From Prochlorococcus sp. AG-402-M23 (GTDB lineage Bacteria > Cyanobacteriota > Cyanobacteriia > PCC-6307 > Cyanobiaceae): a DNA stretch of 57,510 nt. Positions 1-7,872 of the stretch are shown here, in pieces. Below the pieces are notes generated by a model. The model was not told the origin of the DNA. It ran no database searches and saw only the letters and a list, made by a program, of their open reading frames with translations. Where the stretch lies: positions 1 to 57,510 of the forward strand of contig QCIR01000009.1 of NCBI GenBank assembly GCA_003216575.1, written 5' to 3'. The translations under genes and the position numbers were made by a program. Within the stretch, counting starts at the first letter, position 1, and each line of letters starts with the position of its first letter.

Positions 1-206
1 TAGAAAATTCCAGGAATGATTTGACCGGTTGTGAAGTATGAAACCAAAAGGCTGATCATGCCGATCATTGCCCAACGGCCATTTGTCTTTTCAGCTTCTT
101 CTGGATAGCTGGTGTAATCTTCTACAAGCTGAGGCTGTGTTTCACGGCCAAAGATGTTTTGCTTGCCATACTCAGTTATTACCTGTGAGGAGGTTGAAGT
201 TGTCAT
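1..206 (-). CDS. hli: High-light-inducible protein (Hlip), inverted copy
   Basis: Small single-helix chlorophyll-binding-like protein of the Hlip/SCP family, expected in the thylakoid membrane where Hlips protect photosystems under excess light and other stress. The 68 codons run from ATG at 206 to position 3; only two bases of the stop lie inside the window. The helix carries the family pattern EKTNGRWAMIGM and ends in TTGQIIPG. The protein is identical to the one at 56847-57053, and the DNA differs at one codon third position (TAT versus TAC). By analogy with the right end, further hli genes probably follow just outside the window. It could only be another Hlip. Confidence 0.95.
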   Translation of the reverse strand, partial: MTTSTSSQVITEYGKQNIFGRETQPQLVEDYTSYPEEAEKTNGRWAMIGMISLLVSYFTTGQIIPGIF

Positions 207-285
207 TACTGGAATTGCGGTGATGTGGAGTAATGTAAAGTATTAATTTTCTAAACGAAAGATACGGTCCGGTACGGCTTACTCA
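207..285 (-). promoter_or_regulatory. Conserved hli upstream region
   Basis: About 75 bases upstream of the left hli gene match the region upstream of the right copy (56772-56846): both hold AAGCCGTAC, GACCGTATC, CGTTTAGAAAATTAATACTTTA and CGCAATTCCAGTA before the ATG. Beyond this the two flanks differ, so the shared block probably contains the promoter and leader. No transcription start can be fixed from sequence. Confidence 0.6.
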
Positions 286-339
286 CTTCATGAAGAGCTA
301 AAGACCGATTTTTAACAAAACAATTCCAATGAAGATTAC

Positions 340-540
340 TTAGTGGATTAAATATAGAATTGCTAAATCCTGATTAGATTCTGCGACTTTTCTTCTTAAA
401 AAAGTTAATGCCTCATCATTCATACTTGACTCAGCAATCATTTTTTCGGCTTCATTAATACCATGCTCAAGATTTTTAATTTTTAATTGAAGAACTTCCC
501 TATCTTTTCTGCACTGAGCCATTGTGAAGTCATCAATCAT
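340..540 (-). CDS. Small coiled-coil protein, unknown
   Basis: A 66-residue soluble protein with no signal peptide or membrane segment. It is rich in Glu, Lys and Leu with heptad-like spacing in the middle (LQLKIKNLEHGINEAEKM), suggesting a helical hairpin or coiled coil. I do not recognise the family. Similar size and character are seen at 29405-29608, 48062-48265 and 55918-56160, without clear sequence identity. Start is the first ATG. Confidence 0.6.
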   Translation of the reverse strand: MIDDFTMAQCRKDREVLQLKIKNLEHGINEAEKMIAESSMNDEALTFLRRKVAESNQDLAILYLIH

Positions 541-574
541 TTTAGTAAATATTTTAAGCAGCTAAAAATTTTAC

Positions 575-1306
575 CTAGCTTAATAGGTCAAATAAAATGT
601 TTAAAAACTCTAATCTAGAATCTAATGTTTTATGACCAAATTCTTTTTGTTGTTGTTTTAAAATGGATTGACCGTCTGCCCCTAATGCTGAACAAATAAA
701 TTTCTGATCTTCTGAAATCCACGTATCAACCATCTCGTCGTCAATCTCAACGTGGAATTGCAACCCATAAGCTAATGAACCGATACTAAATAATTGCTCT
801 TTACATCTACAACTACTAGCGATCAGCTCAGCAGAATTAGGCAATGAAATTCTGTCACCATGCCAATGCAAAACAGGGAAAGGATGACTTAAAAATCTTG
901 TCAGTTTGAAATTATCCTTTAGTGATTGAGCAAAGATATTGTCCCAGCCTATTTCAGCTAATGGTTGATGAGACACCTCATCTTGAATGATTTCAACATC
1001 ACCACCAGCGGCATAGGCTAACAGTTGAGCTCCCAAGCATACCCCTATTACCCCAACGCCTTGATCTAAGGCTTCTTTTATTAGACCAACTTCTTCAACA
1101 AGCCATGGATAAGTTGAAGTACCAATGTCTCTTATACCCATAGGTCCACCCAACACCAAAAGCAAATCTCCATTCCTAATTTCTGGAAGAGAGTCTCCTA
1201 GATCCAAACGAAAAATACAAACACTAAATCCTCGTTCCTTAGCAAGATTGACAAAGAGTCCGGGTCGCTCGCGTTCTAAATGCTGGAGAACAAGTAAACG
1301 ACTCAT
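575..1306 (-). CDS. Class I glutamine amidotransferase-like protein
   Basis: A 243-residue cytosolic protein of the GMP-synthase-like class I glutamine amidotransferase family, which hydrolyses glutamine and passes ammonia to a partner or acts on a gamma-glutamyl compound. The triad is visible: nucleophile Cys90 in GVCLGAQ, and His185/Glu187 in GLQFHVEI. The oxyanion-strand motif LVLGGPMG lies near residues 50-57. No synthetase domain is fused, so it is a stand-alone member and its substrate cannot be read from sequence. It is the last gene of a compact minus-strand group (1697 to 575) with gaps of 7-9 bases behind two small membrane/exported proteins. Confidence 0.9.
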   Translation of the reverse strand: MSRLLVLQHLERERPGLFVNLAKERGFSVCIFRLDLGDSLPEIRNGDLLLVLGGPMGIRDIGTSTYPWLVEEVGLIKEALDQGVGVIGVCLGAQLLAYAAGGDVEIIQDEVSHQPLAEIGWDNIFAQSLKDNFKLTRFLSHPFPVLHWHGDRISLPNSAELIASSCRCKEQLFSIGSLAYGLQFHVEIDDEMVDTWISEDQKFICSALGADGQSILKQQQKEFGHKTLDSRLEFLNILFDLLS

Positions 1307-1313
1307 AAATAAA

Positions 1314-1553
1314 TTAAAAATCTACATTTTCATTTGGAGTAAAAACCGAGCAATACAATTTGATGAATAGCTCTGCCTCACTTTCATCTTTACCCTCATA
1401 TTTGAGTTTGAGGTCTTTTATTGCGACTAAAGCAGTTTTCTCTTTTAACCTATATCTTGCACAAGTATCTAGAACTTTAAACATTCGGGTAGTAACTGCG
1501 CTCGAAGGAGTGTTAAGACCAAACAAGACAGTCACTAGAAGTAGATATTTCAT
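1314..1553 (-). CDS. Small exported two-cysteine protein
   Basis: 79 residues. An N-terminal signal peptide (MKYLLLVTVLFGLNTPSSA) would send the mature part to the periplasm. The mature part has one Cys in DTCARY and another near the end in KLYCSVF, about 37 residues apart, with a helix containing AIKDLKL between. The same layout (Cys, Ala-rich helix, N/K-L, Cys) occurs at 3882-4088 and 18920-19171, so I treat these as one loose family, possibly disulfide-bonded. Function unknown. The stop is 7 bases before the amidotransferase start. Confidence 0.75.
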   Translation of the reverse strand: MKYLLLVTVLFGLNTPSSAVTTRMFKVLDTCARYRLKEKTALVAIKDLKLKYEGKDESEAELFIKLYCSVFTPNENVDF

Positions 1554-1562
1554 ATAGATAAT

Positions 1563-1697
1563 TCAATCATCTTTTTTAGATAAAACTCTAGAGCGTTGAA
1601 ACCAGTTATTGCTTTTATACAAAAGAAGGAACATTGTAGACAAAAGAAAAAAAGTAAACGCTTCTAAATAAATAAAAAAATGATCATTCAAGTTCAT
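1563..1697 (-). CDS. Small single-pass membrane protein
   Basis: 44 codons from ATG at 1697. One hydrophobic segment (FFIYLEAFTFFLLSTMFLLL) is followed by a basic tail ending KKDD, so the C-terminus is probably cytoplasmic. It lies 9 bases upstream of the exported two-Cys protein and heads the three-gene minus-strand group. No family recognised; support is the membrane segment and tight spacing. Confidence 0.55.
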   Translation of the reverse strand: MNLNDHFFIYLEAFTFFLLSTMFLLLYKSNNWFQRSRVLSKKDD

Positions 1698-1720
1698 ATT
1701 TTTTCTTAATTTACATTAGA

Positions 1721-1966
1721 TTAAAGTTGCTTGAGTTCTTCATCTGTTAATGGGCAAAAACCACCTGAACATCTCTCAGATTTATTTGAATCTGCAACAG
1801 ACTCCGACCCACCGATAATTAAATTATGTTTTGACATTTTATAAAACTTCTCATGAACAGAATGACTAAACTTTTTTTCCTTCTCATACTCTAATTCGCA
1901 AGGATCAATATTTTTATCAAACCACTCATCGTATTGAATTAAATTTCGCTTTACATAATATGTCAT
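1721..1966 (-). CDS. Hypothetical protein with C-terminal CSGGFCPLTDEEL
   Basis: 81 residues, no signal or membrane segment, charged N-terminal half (YDEWFDKNIDPCELEYEKEK). The C-terminus holds two close cysteines (C-S-G-G-F-C) followed by PLTDEELKQL, an arrangement that could bind a metal or be redox active. Not recognised. It starts at the only upstream ATG. Confidence 0.6.
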   Translation of the reverse strand: MTYYVKRNLIQYDEWFDKNIDPCELEYEKEKKFSHSVHEKFYKMSKHNLIIGGSESVADSNKSERCSGGFCPLTDEELKQL

Positions 1967-2042
1967 ATAACTAGATTAATACGACATAAGAATAAATACC
2001 ACCTATTCAAGTCAAAGCTTGTTTGTTTTTTTTACTAAATTT

Positions 2043-2141
2043 TTAAGATATTTCTTTTTTAGTTGCTTTTTTCTTTCTTTCAAGAATTTTTTTAATTGTT
2101 GGAACTTCAAATCGATCAGTGAAGATATTAAGCAGATTCAA
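2043..2141 (-). CDS. Possible short basic peptide (TTG start)
   Basis: 32 codons opening with TTG at 2141 and ending in a lysine-rich tail (KKILERKKKATKKEIS). No ATG is available and there is no close homologue in the window, so this rests only on composition and its place just downstream of 2154-2522. Confidence 0.25.
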   Translation of the reverse strand: MNLLNIFTDRFEVPTIKKILERKKKATKKEIS

Positions 2142-2153
2142 TGTACATCAAAG

Positions 2154-2522
2154 TTAGTTTGATGGAGTGCATTTTGGAGAAATATCATTTCCATCAAGCT
2201 TTTGAATTTTGGATAAATCCAAATCAGATATTCCCAGACCATAAAGTTCAGCGATCTTAGTCATCGCCAAACCCTCTGCTCCTGTCCATGCTTCTGCTAA
2301 TACCGTCCAAGTTTTTTGACTAAACTCAACTCCCAGATTTTCATTGTTAACTCTTTTTTTATCTATCTCCACCACTTTCTTTAGCCCCTCCGTAGATAGG
2401 TGACTTTTAATCCTTAAGAAAACAACCTCCAACATTGAATAATAGAACTTTTCCATAGCTTTGTTATATGCCCACTCAGCTTCCTTTTGTGCCTTTTTTG
2501 CAGATTCGGTTGTAATCTCCAT
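2154..2522 (-). CDS. Helical hypothetical protein
   Basis: 122 residues, soluble, mostly helical by composition. The N-terminus (KKAQKEAEWAYNKAMEKFYY) looks like an amphipathic helix, and the centre contains KTWTVLAEAWTGAEGLAM. There is no signal peptide. The family is unknown to me; 7403-7687 has a loosely similar SDTWSKMMEAYAKAE stretch but no convincing overall match. Confidence 0.7.
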   Translation of the reverse strand: MEITTESAKKAQKEAEWAYNKAMEKFYYSMLEVVFLRIKSHLSTEGLKKVVEIDKKRVNNENLGVEFSQKTWTVLAEAWTGAEGLAMTKIAELYGLGISDLDLSKIQKLDGNDISPKCTPSN

Positions 2523-2712
2523 ACTGATTTTTTTGAGGAAGTGGGTTCTTTCTTATATTGTAGTTTTCAGAGTTAAGTCTTTAAAAATAAATTTTTTAAA
2601 TCAACTTCGTAAATAAATAATTTAAATAAATGCTATCCTCATAATCAAATAACTTTTTACAAACTGCTCTTTCCATTAAAACTATGGATTTGTAGATTGG
2701 ATTAAATTAAAA

Positions 2713-2994
2713 ATGTCTCTAGAACTTACAGATTTAATTAAGGATTTTATAGCAACAAAACTCCTCTCAAAAGTTGAACTAGATTTCTTAGAGAGTGAAC
2801 TGTGGGAGACCTTCGAGCATATCGATGAAATAACTTCCTTAACCTCTGCTCCAGTCAACATTTCTAAAGAATTGAAATTAAAAGATGGTTCATCATGGCA
2901 ATTATGTTGTGCAGCAGTACTTGATGATGCAAGACCACAAAAAAACTCTCGAACAGAACAACTTAGAAAATTAATAGAAAAATATTCTCTCTAA
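2713..2994 (+). CDS. Hypothetical protein
   Basis: 93 residues, acidic first half (LTDLIKDFIATKLLSKVELDFLESELWETFEHIDE), a central SSWQLCCAAV, and a basic C-terminal helix. No signal peptide or membrane segment. Divergently arranged with 2154-2522 across a 190-base AT-rich gap. Not recognised. Confidence 0.6.
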   Translation: MSLELTDLIKDFIATKLLSKVELDFLESELWETFEHIDEITSLTSAPVNISKELKLKDGSSWQLCCAAVLDDARPQKNSRTEQLRKLIEKYSL

Positions 2995-3057
2995 TAGTTG
3001 TCCATCTCTAAGATTAATATTTTATAGATTTGAAAAGTTTCACCAGAGATTTAAATC

Positions 3058-3534
3058 TCACTGATTTAATAAAACTATCTTTCTAAATTTATAAAAAAAC
3101 ATTCCTGTTTTCTCATAAAGATGTTTTGGATCTTTTTTAAGTTCTAAATCATATGGATTGATAAAAATATTCAACAATGTTCTAAAGACAGTATAAAAAT
3201 TTTTACTAGACTTTATATCCTGATATTTTTCATTTCTCAATTTAGAAATCACATGCTTATCTAACAAAATCTCTAGAGATTTAAGGACTATATCTTTCTC
3301 TCTTTTGCTGATTGTAGATAACAAAACCATCAATCCTTTTATTGAAGAATCATCACCATTGATAACATTTTGAACAACGCTTTGATAGAGATTCTCCCAT
3401 TTGTAGGGTTCATTCCTAAAAAGATTAGAAGCGGGTTCCTTTGAATTGAGCTTTAACAGTCTTTTCTTTTCATCATTCTCGTCTTGATCAGAATTCCAAT
3501 ATTCATACAAAGGCGATGATTGAGCGATATTCAT
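3058..3534 (-). CDS. Hypothetical protein
   Basis: 158 residues, soluble and predicted helical. It starts MNIAQSSPLYEYW and ends KFRKIVLLNQ. Repeated Leu-rich helices (SIKGLMVLLSTISKREKDIV, ILLDKHVISKLRN) could form an armadillo-like fold, but no repeat is clear. No family recognised. Convergent with 2713-2994. Confidence 0.65.
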   Translation of the reverse strand: MNIAQSSPLYEYWNSDQDENDEKKRLLKLNSKEPASNLFRNEPYKWENLYQSVVQNVINGDDSSIKGLMVLLSTISKREKDIVLKSLEILLDKHVISKLRNEKYQDIKSSKNFYTVFRTLLNIFINPYDLELKKDPKHLYEKTGMFFYKFRKIVLLNQ

Positions 3535-3602
3535 ATTTGTTTAGTGAGAACGAGAATGACGAAAAATGAAAAATAACATTTACTTGAGTATGCATTTTTA
3601 CA

Positions 3603-3836
3603 TCAGTATTGTGCATTTAGAACTTTTCTTTCACAAGTGTATAAGTCTGTTTCATTATGCGCTATCCATTTAAAATTAAATAACAGAACTGTTCCTTCAA
3701 CGATGTTTGATCCTCTACCTGGTAGTAGTATTACTATCAGATAGAGGAAAAAAACTATGATAACAGAAGCATTAAAGTTATTGTGCCTTATATAAACATC
3801 TAGTTTTATTAAGCAAAATTTATAGTCGAAGATCAA
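3603..3836 (-). CDS. Possible small membrane protein
   Basis: 77 residues with one hydrophobic stretch (VIIVFFLYLIVILLPG) and a C-terminal half with a Cys. No good ribosome site and no homologue in the window, so it may be chance coding. The N-terminal 20 residues look less protein-like than the rest. Confidence 0.35.
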   Translation of the reverse strand: MIFDYKFCLIKLDVYIRHNNFNASVIIVFFLYLIVILLPGRGSNIVEGTVLLFNFKWIAHNETDLYTCERKVLNAQY

Positions 3837-3881
3837 TAATTATCTAAATTTAATAGATATAAACAAAAAAGAACTTAAAAA

Positions 3882-4088
3882 CTAGGCGCAAAATATTCTT
3901 GCAGTATTATTCAAGCCTATTGAATAATCATCAATGTTTAGATCCATAGCCTCTAAGGCTTTGAGGGCATCTATTTTACCTGCCGCAAAACTTTCACAAA
4001 CAGAACTTACATTATCTGTTCTTGATGCATGCATTTTGGTAGGGAATAAAAAGCACAAAGATATAGGTAAAACAACTAGTAATTGCAT
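3882..4088 (-). CDS. Small exported two-cysteine protein
   Basis: 68 residues with a signal peptide (MQLLVVLPISLCFLFPTKMHA). The mature part has Cys in SSVCESF and a second Cys as the penultimate residue (ARIFCA), separated by the helix ALKALEAMDLNID. The layout matches the proteins at 1314-1553 and 18920-19171. It is the second gene of a pair behind the membrane protein 4094-4297, 5 bases apart. Confidence 0.7.
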   Translation of the reverse strand: MQLLVVLPISLCFLFPTKMHASRTDNVSSVCESFAAGKIDALKALEAMDLNIDDYSIGLNNTARIFCA

Positions 4089-4093
4089 TAGGT

Positions 4094-4297
4094 TTAGCTA
4101 TTTTGAAAAGTTTTTTCCAGTGAATTCACTTGAGCTCTATATGCATCACCTTTAGAACCGCATAATTTCTCATGATCCGTTAATGGAATCCAAGACCAAT
4201 CAAGTCTTACAGTTAAAAACCAAAACATGATGATGTGACCAACAAAAAGAATGGGCCAATCAAGTCCTATAAGCTCAGAATGAAAAACAGGATGCAT
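4094..4297 (-). CDS. Small membrane protein
   Basis: 67 residues with one or two hydrophobic segments (IGLDWPILFVGHIIMFWFL) followed by DWSWIPLTDHEKLCGSKGDAYRAQ and a helical tail. The first gene of a two-gene minus-strand unit with 3882-4088. No family recognised. Confidence 0.65.
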   Translation of the reverse strand: MHPVFHSELIGLDWPILFVGHIIMFWFLTVRLDWSWIPLTDHEKLCGSKGDAYRAQVNSLEKTFQNS

Positions 4298-4304
4298 TAG
4301 TTAA

Positions 4305-4514
4305 GCAAACAGAGCTAAATACCCTACTCGTAAGAACCCGCCAGGAAAGGTAACAGGAACCTTAAACAGTACCGGTATCCTCAAATATGTGGGCTTGTTG
4401 GGAGCAGAAGATATTAAAAATTTGATACTAACCACTCATACTCTTGCTAATCGGATGAATAAGGTAGGGACAACCAGAAAGAGTGATGTAAAGCAAAAAG
4501 AAAAAAAACCTTAA
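4305..4514 (+). pseudogene. N-truncated coding remnant
   Basis: An open frame of 69 codons directly after a stop, with no ATG until late. The composition is clearly protein-like and richer in GC than its neighbours (KYPTRKNPPGKVTGTLN, then KYVGLLGAEDIKNLI, TLANRMNKVGT). Presumably the C-terminal part of a larger protein whose 5-prime end has been lost, next to the start of 4094-4297. Family unknown. Confidence 0.5.
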
Positions 4515-4575
4515 AAACGAATGCTTCTGCTCAATTTCATCCTAAAAAATCATTGATTTCTTAATGATGCAGTTA

Positions 4576-4746
4576 ATGAGCGGCGACAATTTGCTAGGAG
4601 AGCAACCTCTAAAGTTTTACTCAGAAGAGATAACTCAAACCAAAATCGAGCTAGTTCATCGATTACTAATTCTTAATGCTCAAAAAAATTCAATAGTTGA
4701 TTTAGATAGGAAACACAAAGAATGGGGAAATGAATTAGCAAGTTAA
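4576..4746 (+). CDS. MSGDN-type small protein (paralogue of 40308-40481)
   Basis: 56 residues from the third in-frame ATG, chosen because the paralogue begins with the same MSGDN. The two share QPLKFYsE, a following T-T-K helix, NSI/NSV and the pattern LD-K. Probably a soluble helical protein of unknown role. An alternative start lies 12 bases upstream (4564). Confidence 0.7.
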   Translation: MSGDNLLGEQPLKFYSEEITQTKIELVHRLLILNAQKNSIVDLDRKHKEWGNELAS

Positions 4747-4939
4747 AAAATTGCTCAGACGGGTTTAGAGAAGACTTTTTTATCCATAATTATCTATAAA
4801 TCTCTTCACAAGCTTTGATAGATCTAATTTCAAGCCATAAATCCCTAAAAATCCTAGAGTTAAACCACATTTAATTTTTACCTAGGATATATTCATTTGT
4901 ATTGTTTTTAAATTTATTTTTACTAGATCTTTTGGATCA

Positions 4940-5353
4940 ATGATTAATCGATTTTTATCTTTCTTCTTTTCAATTCTTATTGTGCTTGCAATTACCCCCC
5001 ATAAAGCAAATGCAATAACAACTGATCTGCCAGAGTGTGTTGTCATAACTCACTGCGTGAGAGAAGACTTTAAAGTAAATGATTTAGAAAATGCTTTTAA
5101 GAAAGCAATCAAAATAGTTTCTGAAACAGCCAGAACAAACATAGTTGAACAGACTGATTCATTTATTCATGCTGAAGCAAAGACAAAATGGAGAAGATAT
5201 ACTGATGATCTACTCCTCAAAGCAATTCCAGAAAAAGGTATTATTCAAGTCAGATCAGAATCAAGAGTTGGAATTGGAGATAATGGAGTAAATCAGAAGA
5301 GGGTTGATGATTTTGCTTATCGTCTAATGACAGAGAGAGACCTCACTGACTAA
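4940..5353 (+). CDS. DUF1499 exported protein
   Basis: 137 residues with an N-terminal signal peptide (cleavage probably after HKANA, residue 25). The remainder is a DUF1499 domain: paired Cys in PECVVITHC, the middle AEAKTKWRRYTDD, and the typical ending RSESRVGIGDNGVNQKRV. The family is common in cyanobacteria and proteobacteria and has no established biochemical role. A plausible periplasmic or lumenal location. Complete length for a minimal member. Confidence 0.85.
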   Translation: MINRFLSFFFSILIVLAITPHKANAITTDLPECVVITHCVREDFKVNDLENAFKKAIKIVSETARTNIVEQTDSFIHAEAKTKWRRYTDDLLLKAIPEKGIIQVRSESRVGIGDNGVNQKRVDDFAYRLMTERDLTD

Positions 5354-5491
5354 CACTCCAAAATTAACTTTAAATAACCCGGTAAAGTCATTGATTTTGA
5401 ACATACTAAATTTTTCGATTAAGTTTGTTTGCGAAGGTATGGCTTAAGGATAAAAAGTAAGTGATTTTTTATACAAATTGCTTTTCTTTTT

Positions 5492-5872
5492 ATGCTTCTA
5501 GCAGCATTTGACCCTGGTAGAGAAATGGCCATCGCCAACTTTTTACTAGCCATTTTTTGTCTGTTTACCGTTGCCCTTCCTTTCTTACTCATCACCCGTG
5601 GAGACAAAACAGAAGCTAATCGGGACTTCATTGCAGCAACAGTTAACCCATGGTCTCAAGTTGTTAAAGAAGCTGAGTTAACACAAGTGGTTCTTTCTGA
5701 GGTCACCTCGTCAATAACAATGGAGCCCAATCTGGAAATAGCTACCGAGCAAAATGTCGGAACCAATCCAGAATCAGTAGACGTTATTTCTCTAGAAATA
5801 AACGGAAGTGATGAATTAGATGAGTCAATAAATCAAATATTACCAACGGAGGATGAACTATTAGCTGCTTGA
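5492..5872 (+). CDS. Membrane-anchored acidic protein
   Basis: 126 residues. One hydrophobic segment at residues 14-34 (ANFLLAIFCLFTVALPFLL) is followed by ITRGDKTEANRD and a long acidic, Ser/Thr-rich tail ending LPTEDELLAA. The membrane part with a following charged turn resembles 53699-53905 (AIAIPFLIIFNAARNSDREN). A good hairpin terminator follows at 5919. Confidence 0.7.
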   Translation: MLLAAFDPGREMAIANFLLAIFCLFTVALPFLLITRGDKTEANRDFIAATVNPWSQVVKEAELTQVVLSEVTSSITMEPNLEIATEQNVGTNPESVDVISLEINGSDELDESINQILPTEDELLAA

Positions 5873-5918
5873 GAGATCTAAACACAACTAGTAAATTCTG
5901 ATTAAACGACGATTATCA

Positions 5919-5942
5919 AGGGGTAACTAAAGCCCCTTTTTA
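5919..5942 (+). terminator. Intrinsic terminator
   Basis: AAGGGG-TAACTAAAG-CCCCTTTTT: a short GC stem followed by a T run, 47 bases after the stop of the upstream plus-strand gene. Confidence 0.75.
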
Positions 5943-5987
5943 ATGATCGTTTTAACTTTTGGGTCACATCTTATTCATATAAAGAAC

Positions 5988-6109
5988 TTAAGGGTTTTTA
6001 TTTCCTCCTTCACTAGCTTCTAGACATTCTTTATATTCCTCTGTTAATGCTTTACTGTCTTTATCATCTAATTTCTTTATATCCTTAGGAATTTATCTTT
6101 CACGGTCAT
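5988..6109 (-). pseudogene. Frameshifted small acidic protein
   Basis: Reads MTVKDK from ATG at 6109, then continues one frame off as IPKDIKKLDDKDSKALTEEY and CLEASEGGNKNP to a stop at 5988. The span is 122 bases, one short of a whole number of codons, and the break falls in an A-run (GATAAATTCC), so a one-base A deletion explains it. Also possible: a sequencing error. Downstream of the 6145-6246 gene on the same strand. Confidence 0.55.
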
Positions 6110-6144
6110 GTCAAGTGTGTTTTTTTAACTTATCGAAGGTGTCT

Positions 6145-6246
6145 TCATACTAAATTGATCACCAACGAATGAGCGATGAAAGTACAAACTACAAATTCAA
6201 ATGTCATTGCCAAGGGCTTTTGAAATAGTTGATTAGGTGAGTTCAT
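6145..6246 (-). CDS. 33-residue membrane peptide (paralogue of 55238-55339)
   Basis: Starts MNSPNQLFQKPLAMT and has a hydrophobic core FEFVVCTFIAHSLVINLV. The copy at 55238-55339 shares M-SN-LF-KPLAMT and FVVCTF-A-SL, so conservation at protein level supports a real gene. Single-pass membrane peptide of unknown role. In both loci it follows a shorter MSL(L/F)FIYC peptide on the same strand. Confidence 0.7.
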   Translation of the reverse strand: MNSPNQLFQKPLAMTFEFVVCTFIAHSLVINLV

Positions 6247-6257
6247 ATAGATAACTA

Positions 6258-6308
6258 TCAGTTAGCGAAGCATGCTAATGAAACACAATAAATAAAAAGC
6301 AAACTCAT
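6258..6308 (-). CDS. 16-residue MSLLFIYC peptide
   Basis: MSLLFIYCVSLACFAN. Its paralogue at 55348-55413 is five residues longer (MSLFFIYCGALACF...), so this copy is either a natural short form or truncated by a TGA. Located 11 bases upstream of 6145-6246, as in the other locus. Confidence 0.45.
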   Translation of the reverse strand: MSLLFIYCVSLACFAN

Positions 6309-6465
6309 TTCCAATGGTTGGCGTGGAAAAACATATAGGTAAAAATTGAATAAATTATAATTAATTACGATCTAAACATTTGATACTTTCTGCGTGTTCG
6401 GGTTCCCCATATGACATTGCATATAAATATGTTGTGAACATTAGTAAGATCGCCATTATGAAAAT

Positions 6466-6795
6466 ATGAAACGCTTATTTCCTCTATTATTGATATTGTT
6501 TGTTCTCTTATTTTCCTCTGTCATATCAGTTAATGCTGAGTCTGAATTTGATATGTATTTAAGTGACTTTTATCAAAAACAAGAAAAAGCAAGCAAAATA
6601 CTGAAAGAAATTGAGACAGATCTAAAATATGGATCCAGGGACAGAGTTTGTGAAAGGCAAAGAGAAGCTGCTAGCTATGGAATCGAAGCTATGGAGTCGT
6701 TGATTAAAGCACTTAAAACAAATGGTTCGAAAACAGAAATGGAGAATCTTCAAGCAGGACTAGATAAATGGAGAGAATTGAGGGATTATTGCTAA
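6466..6795 (+). CDS. Exported helical protein
   Basis: 109 residues with a strong signal peptide (MKRLFPLLLILFVLLF..., cleavage near VNAES). The mature part is helical and charged, with Cys in DRVCERQ and a terminal Cys (LRDYC), which may pair. First gene of a three-gene plus-strand unit (6466-7206). No family recognised. Confidence 0.75.
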   Translation: MKRLFPLLLILFVLLFSSVISVNAESEFDMYLSDFYQKQEKASKILKEIETDLKYGSRDRVCERQREAASYGIEAMESLIKALKTNGSKTEMENLQAGLDKWRELRDYC

Positions 6796-6817
6796 CAACT
6801 TTACCCAAACAAAATAA

Positions 6818-7066
6818 ATGAATGTATTAATTATTGTTTTTTTTATTGCCTCAATTTGGCTCATAAGAAAATTGGCATGGAATGTAGAAGAGGGAACCAA
6901 TGAACAAAGAGAACGTAATCCAGAGTTAAATACAACAAACTTTGATATGCATGAAAGAAGACTTGAACAATTTTCAAAGTCAAAATACAAAAACCGTATG
7001 TTTTATATCGGGGCTAATGGTACCTGCTACTATTACTCAGCCACTGGAAAGAAAATTTTTTGCTAA
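6818..7066 (+). CDS. Membrane-anchored small protein
   Basis: 82 residues with an N-terminal membrane segment (LIIVFFIASIWLIRKLAW), a charged middle (EEGTNEQRERNPELN) and a C-terminal aromatic part (MFYIGANGTCYYYSATGKKIFC) with two Cys. Its stop overlaps the next start as TAATG, a sign of translational coupling. Unknown family. Confidence 0.7.
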   Translation: MNVLIIVFFIASIWLIRKLAWNVEEGTNEQRERNPELNTTNFDMHERRLEQFSKSKYKNRMFYIGANGTCYYYSATGKKIFC

Positions 7067-7206
7067 TGGATGAAATATCTCAATGGGGTTTTGCTGCTTT
7101 AATTGGAACATCTATGGCCGCTTTCTTAGCTTGGTTTAATAAATCCGGTTCTGATTTCAAAGAAGGATTTGAGCTAAAAAGCAAAAGGACAAAAAAGAAG
7201 AAATAA
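7066..7206 (+). CDS. 46-residue membrane protein
   Basis: One membrane segment (WGFAALIGTSMAAFLAWF) followed by NKSGSDFKEGF and a Lys/Arg-rich tail. Starts inside the stop codon of 6818-7066 (TAATG). The coupling and topology support it; the role is unknown. Confidence 0.65.
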   Translation: MDEISQWGFAALIGTSMAAFLAWFNKSGSDFKEGFELKSKRTKKKK

Positions 7207-7402
7207 ATTGCATCCTTTAGAAGAACAAAAGACCTTTTGCGTATACGAATTAGAACTTAATGAACTCAGAGGCAATAAACTTCTGAAGTATTACCAAAGC
7301 AATTAGATAAAAATAATCAATATACTTAAAACGTAAAGAAGTCAATTATTCAAATGAATTAGCACATAAAATATTTTTTAATGATGGATTGATCTGTATT
7401 AT

Positions 7403-7687
7403 TTACTTACCAACTCCAGTAAAAACAAACCCATTAAGGATACAAAAATCATAAGCAAAAATCTTGAGATCAGCAGTCATCTCATTCCATTTCATCTCCT
7501 CAATTTTATTTAATTGCTCTGAACTTAAGTTCTCCGCTTTAGCATATGCCTCCATCATCTTTGACCAAGTATCAGAATAAATATCTACGTAAAATGCCTT
7601 TTGATTTTCATCAAAGAAATTAATTTTGTCTTGCTTAGTACTAACCTTTTTAGAAAGTTGTTTATAATATTCAATGTCAGATGTCAT
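7403..7687 (-). CDS. Hypothetical soluble protein
   Basis: 94 residues, mostly helical (SEQLNKIEEMKWNEMTADLK), ending in NGFVFTGVGK. No signal peptide or membrane segment and no recognised family. Flanked by about 190 bases without clear genes on each side. Confidence 0.6.
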   Translation of the reverse strand: MTSDIEYYKQLSKKVSTKQDKINFFDENQKAFYVDIYSDTWSKMMEAYAKAENLSSEQLNKIEEMKWNEMTADLKIFAYDFCILNGFVFTGVGK

Positions 7688-7872
7688 GATTATTTGCTTA
7701 TTTAAAATCTAACCTAATAAAATTACTTTTAAAAAGTGAAGAGCTGTTCAAAATCTATACATTAAGTAGTCTAGAAAGAAAACGGTTTGACCGATTTTCA
7801 TTTTAAAGTGGAAAGATAAAATACCAAACCTCAATTAATCTGCGAATTATAAGAACTTCATTATTTTGATCA

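Noticed and set aside
1125-1370. 81-codon plus-strand frame
   Set aside because: Antisense to the glutamine amidotransferase; low-complexity Lys/Arg/Ser, no family.
3934-4155. 73-codon plus-strand frame
   Set aside because: Antisense to the exported two-Cys and membrane genes, which show signal peptide and tight spacing.
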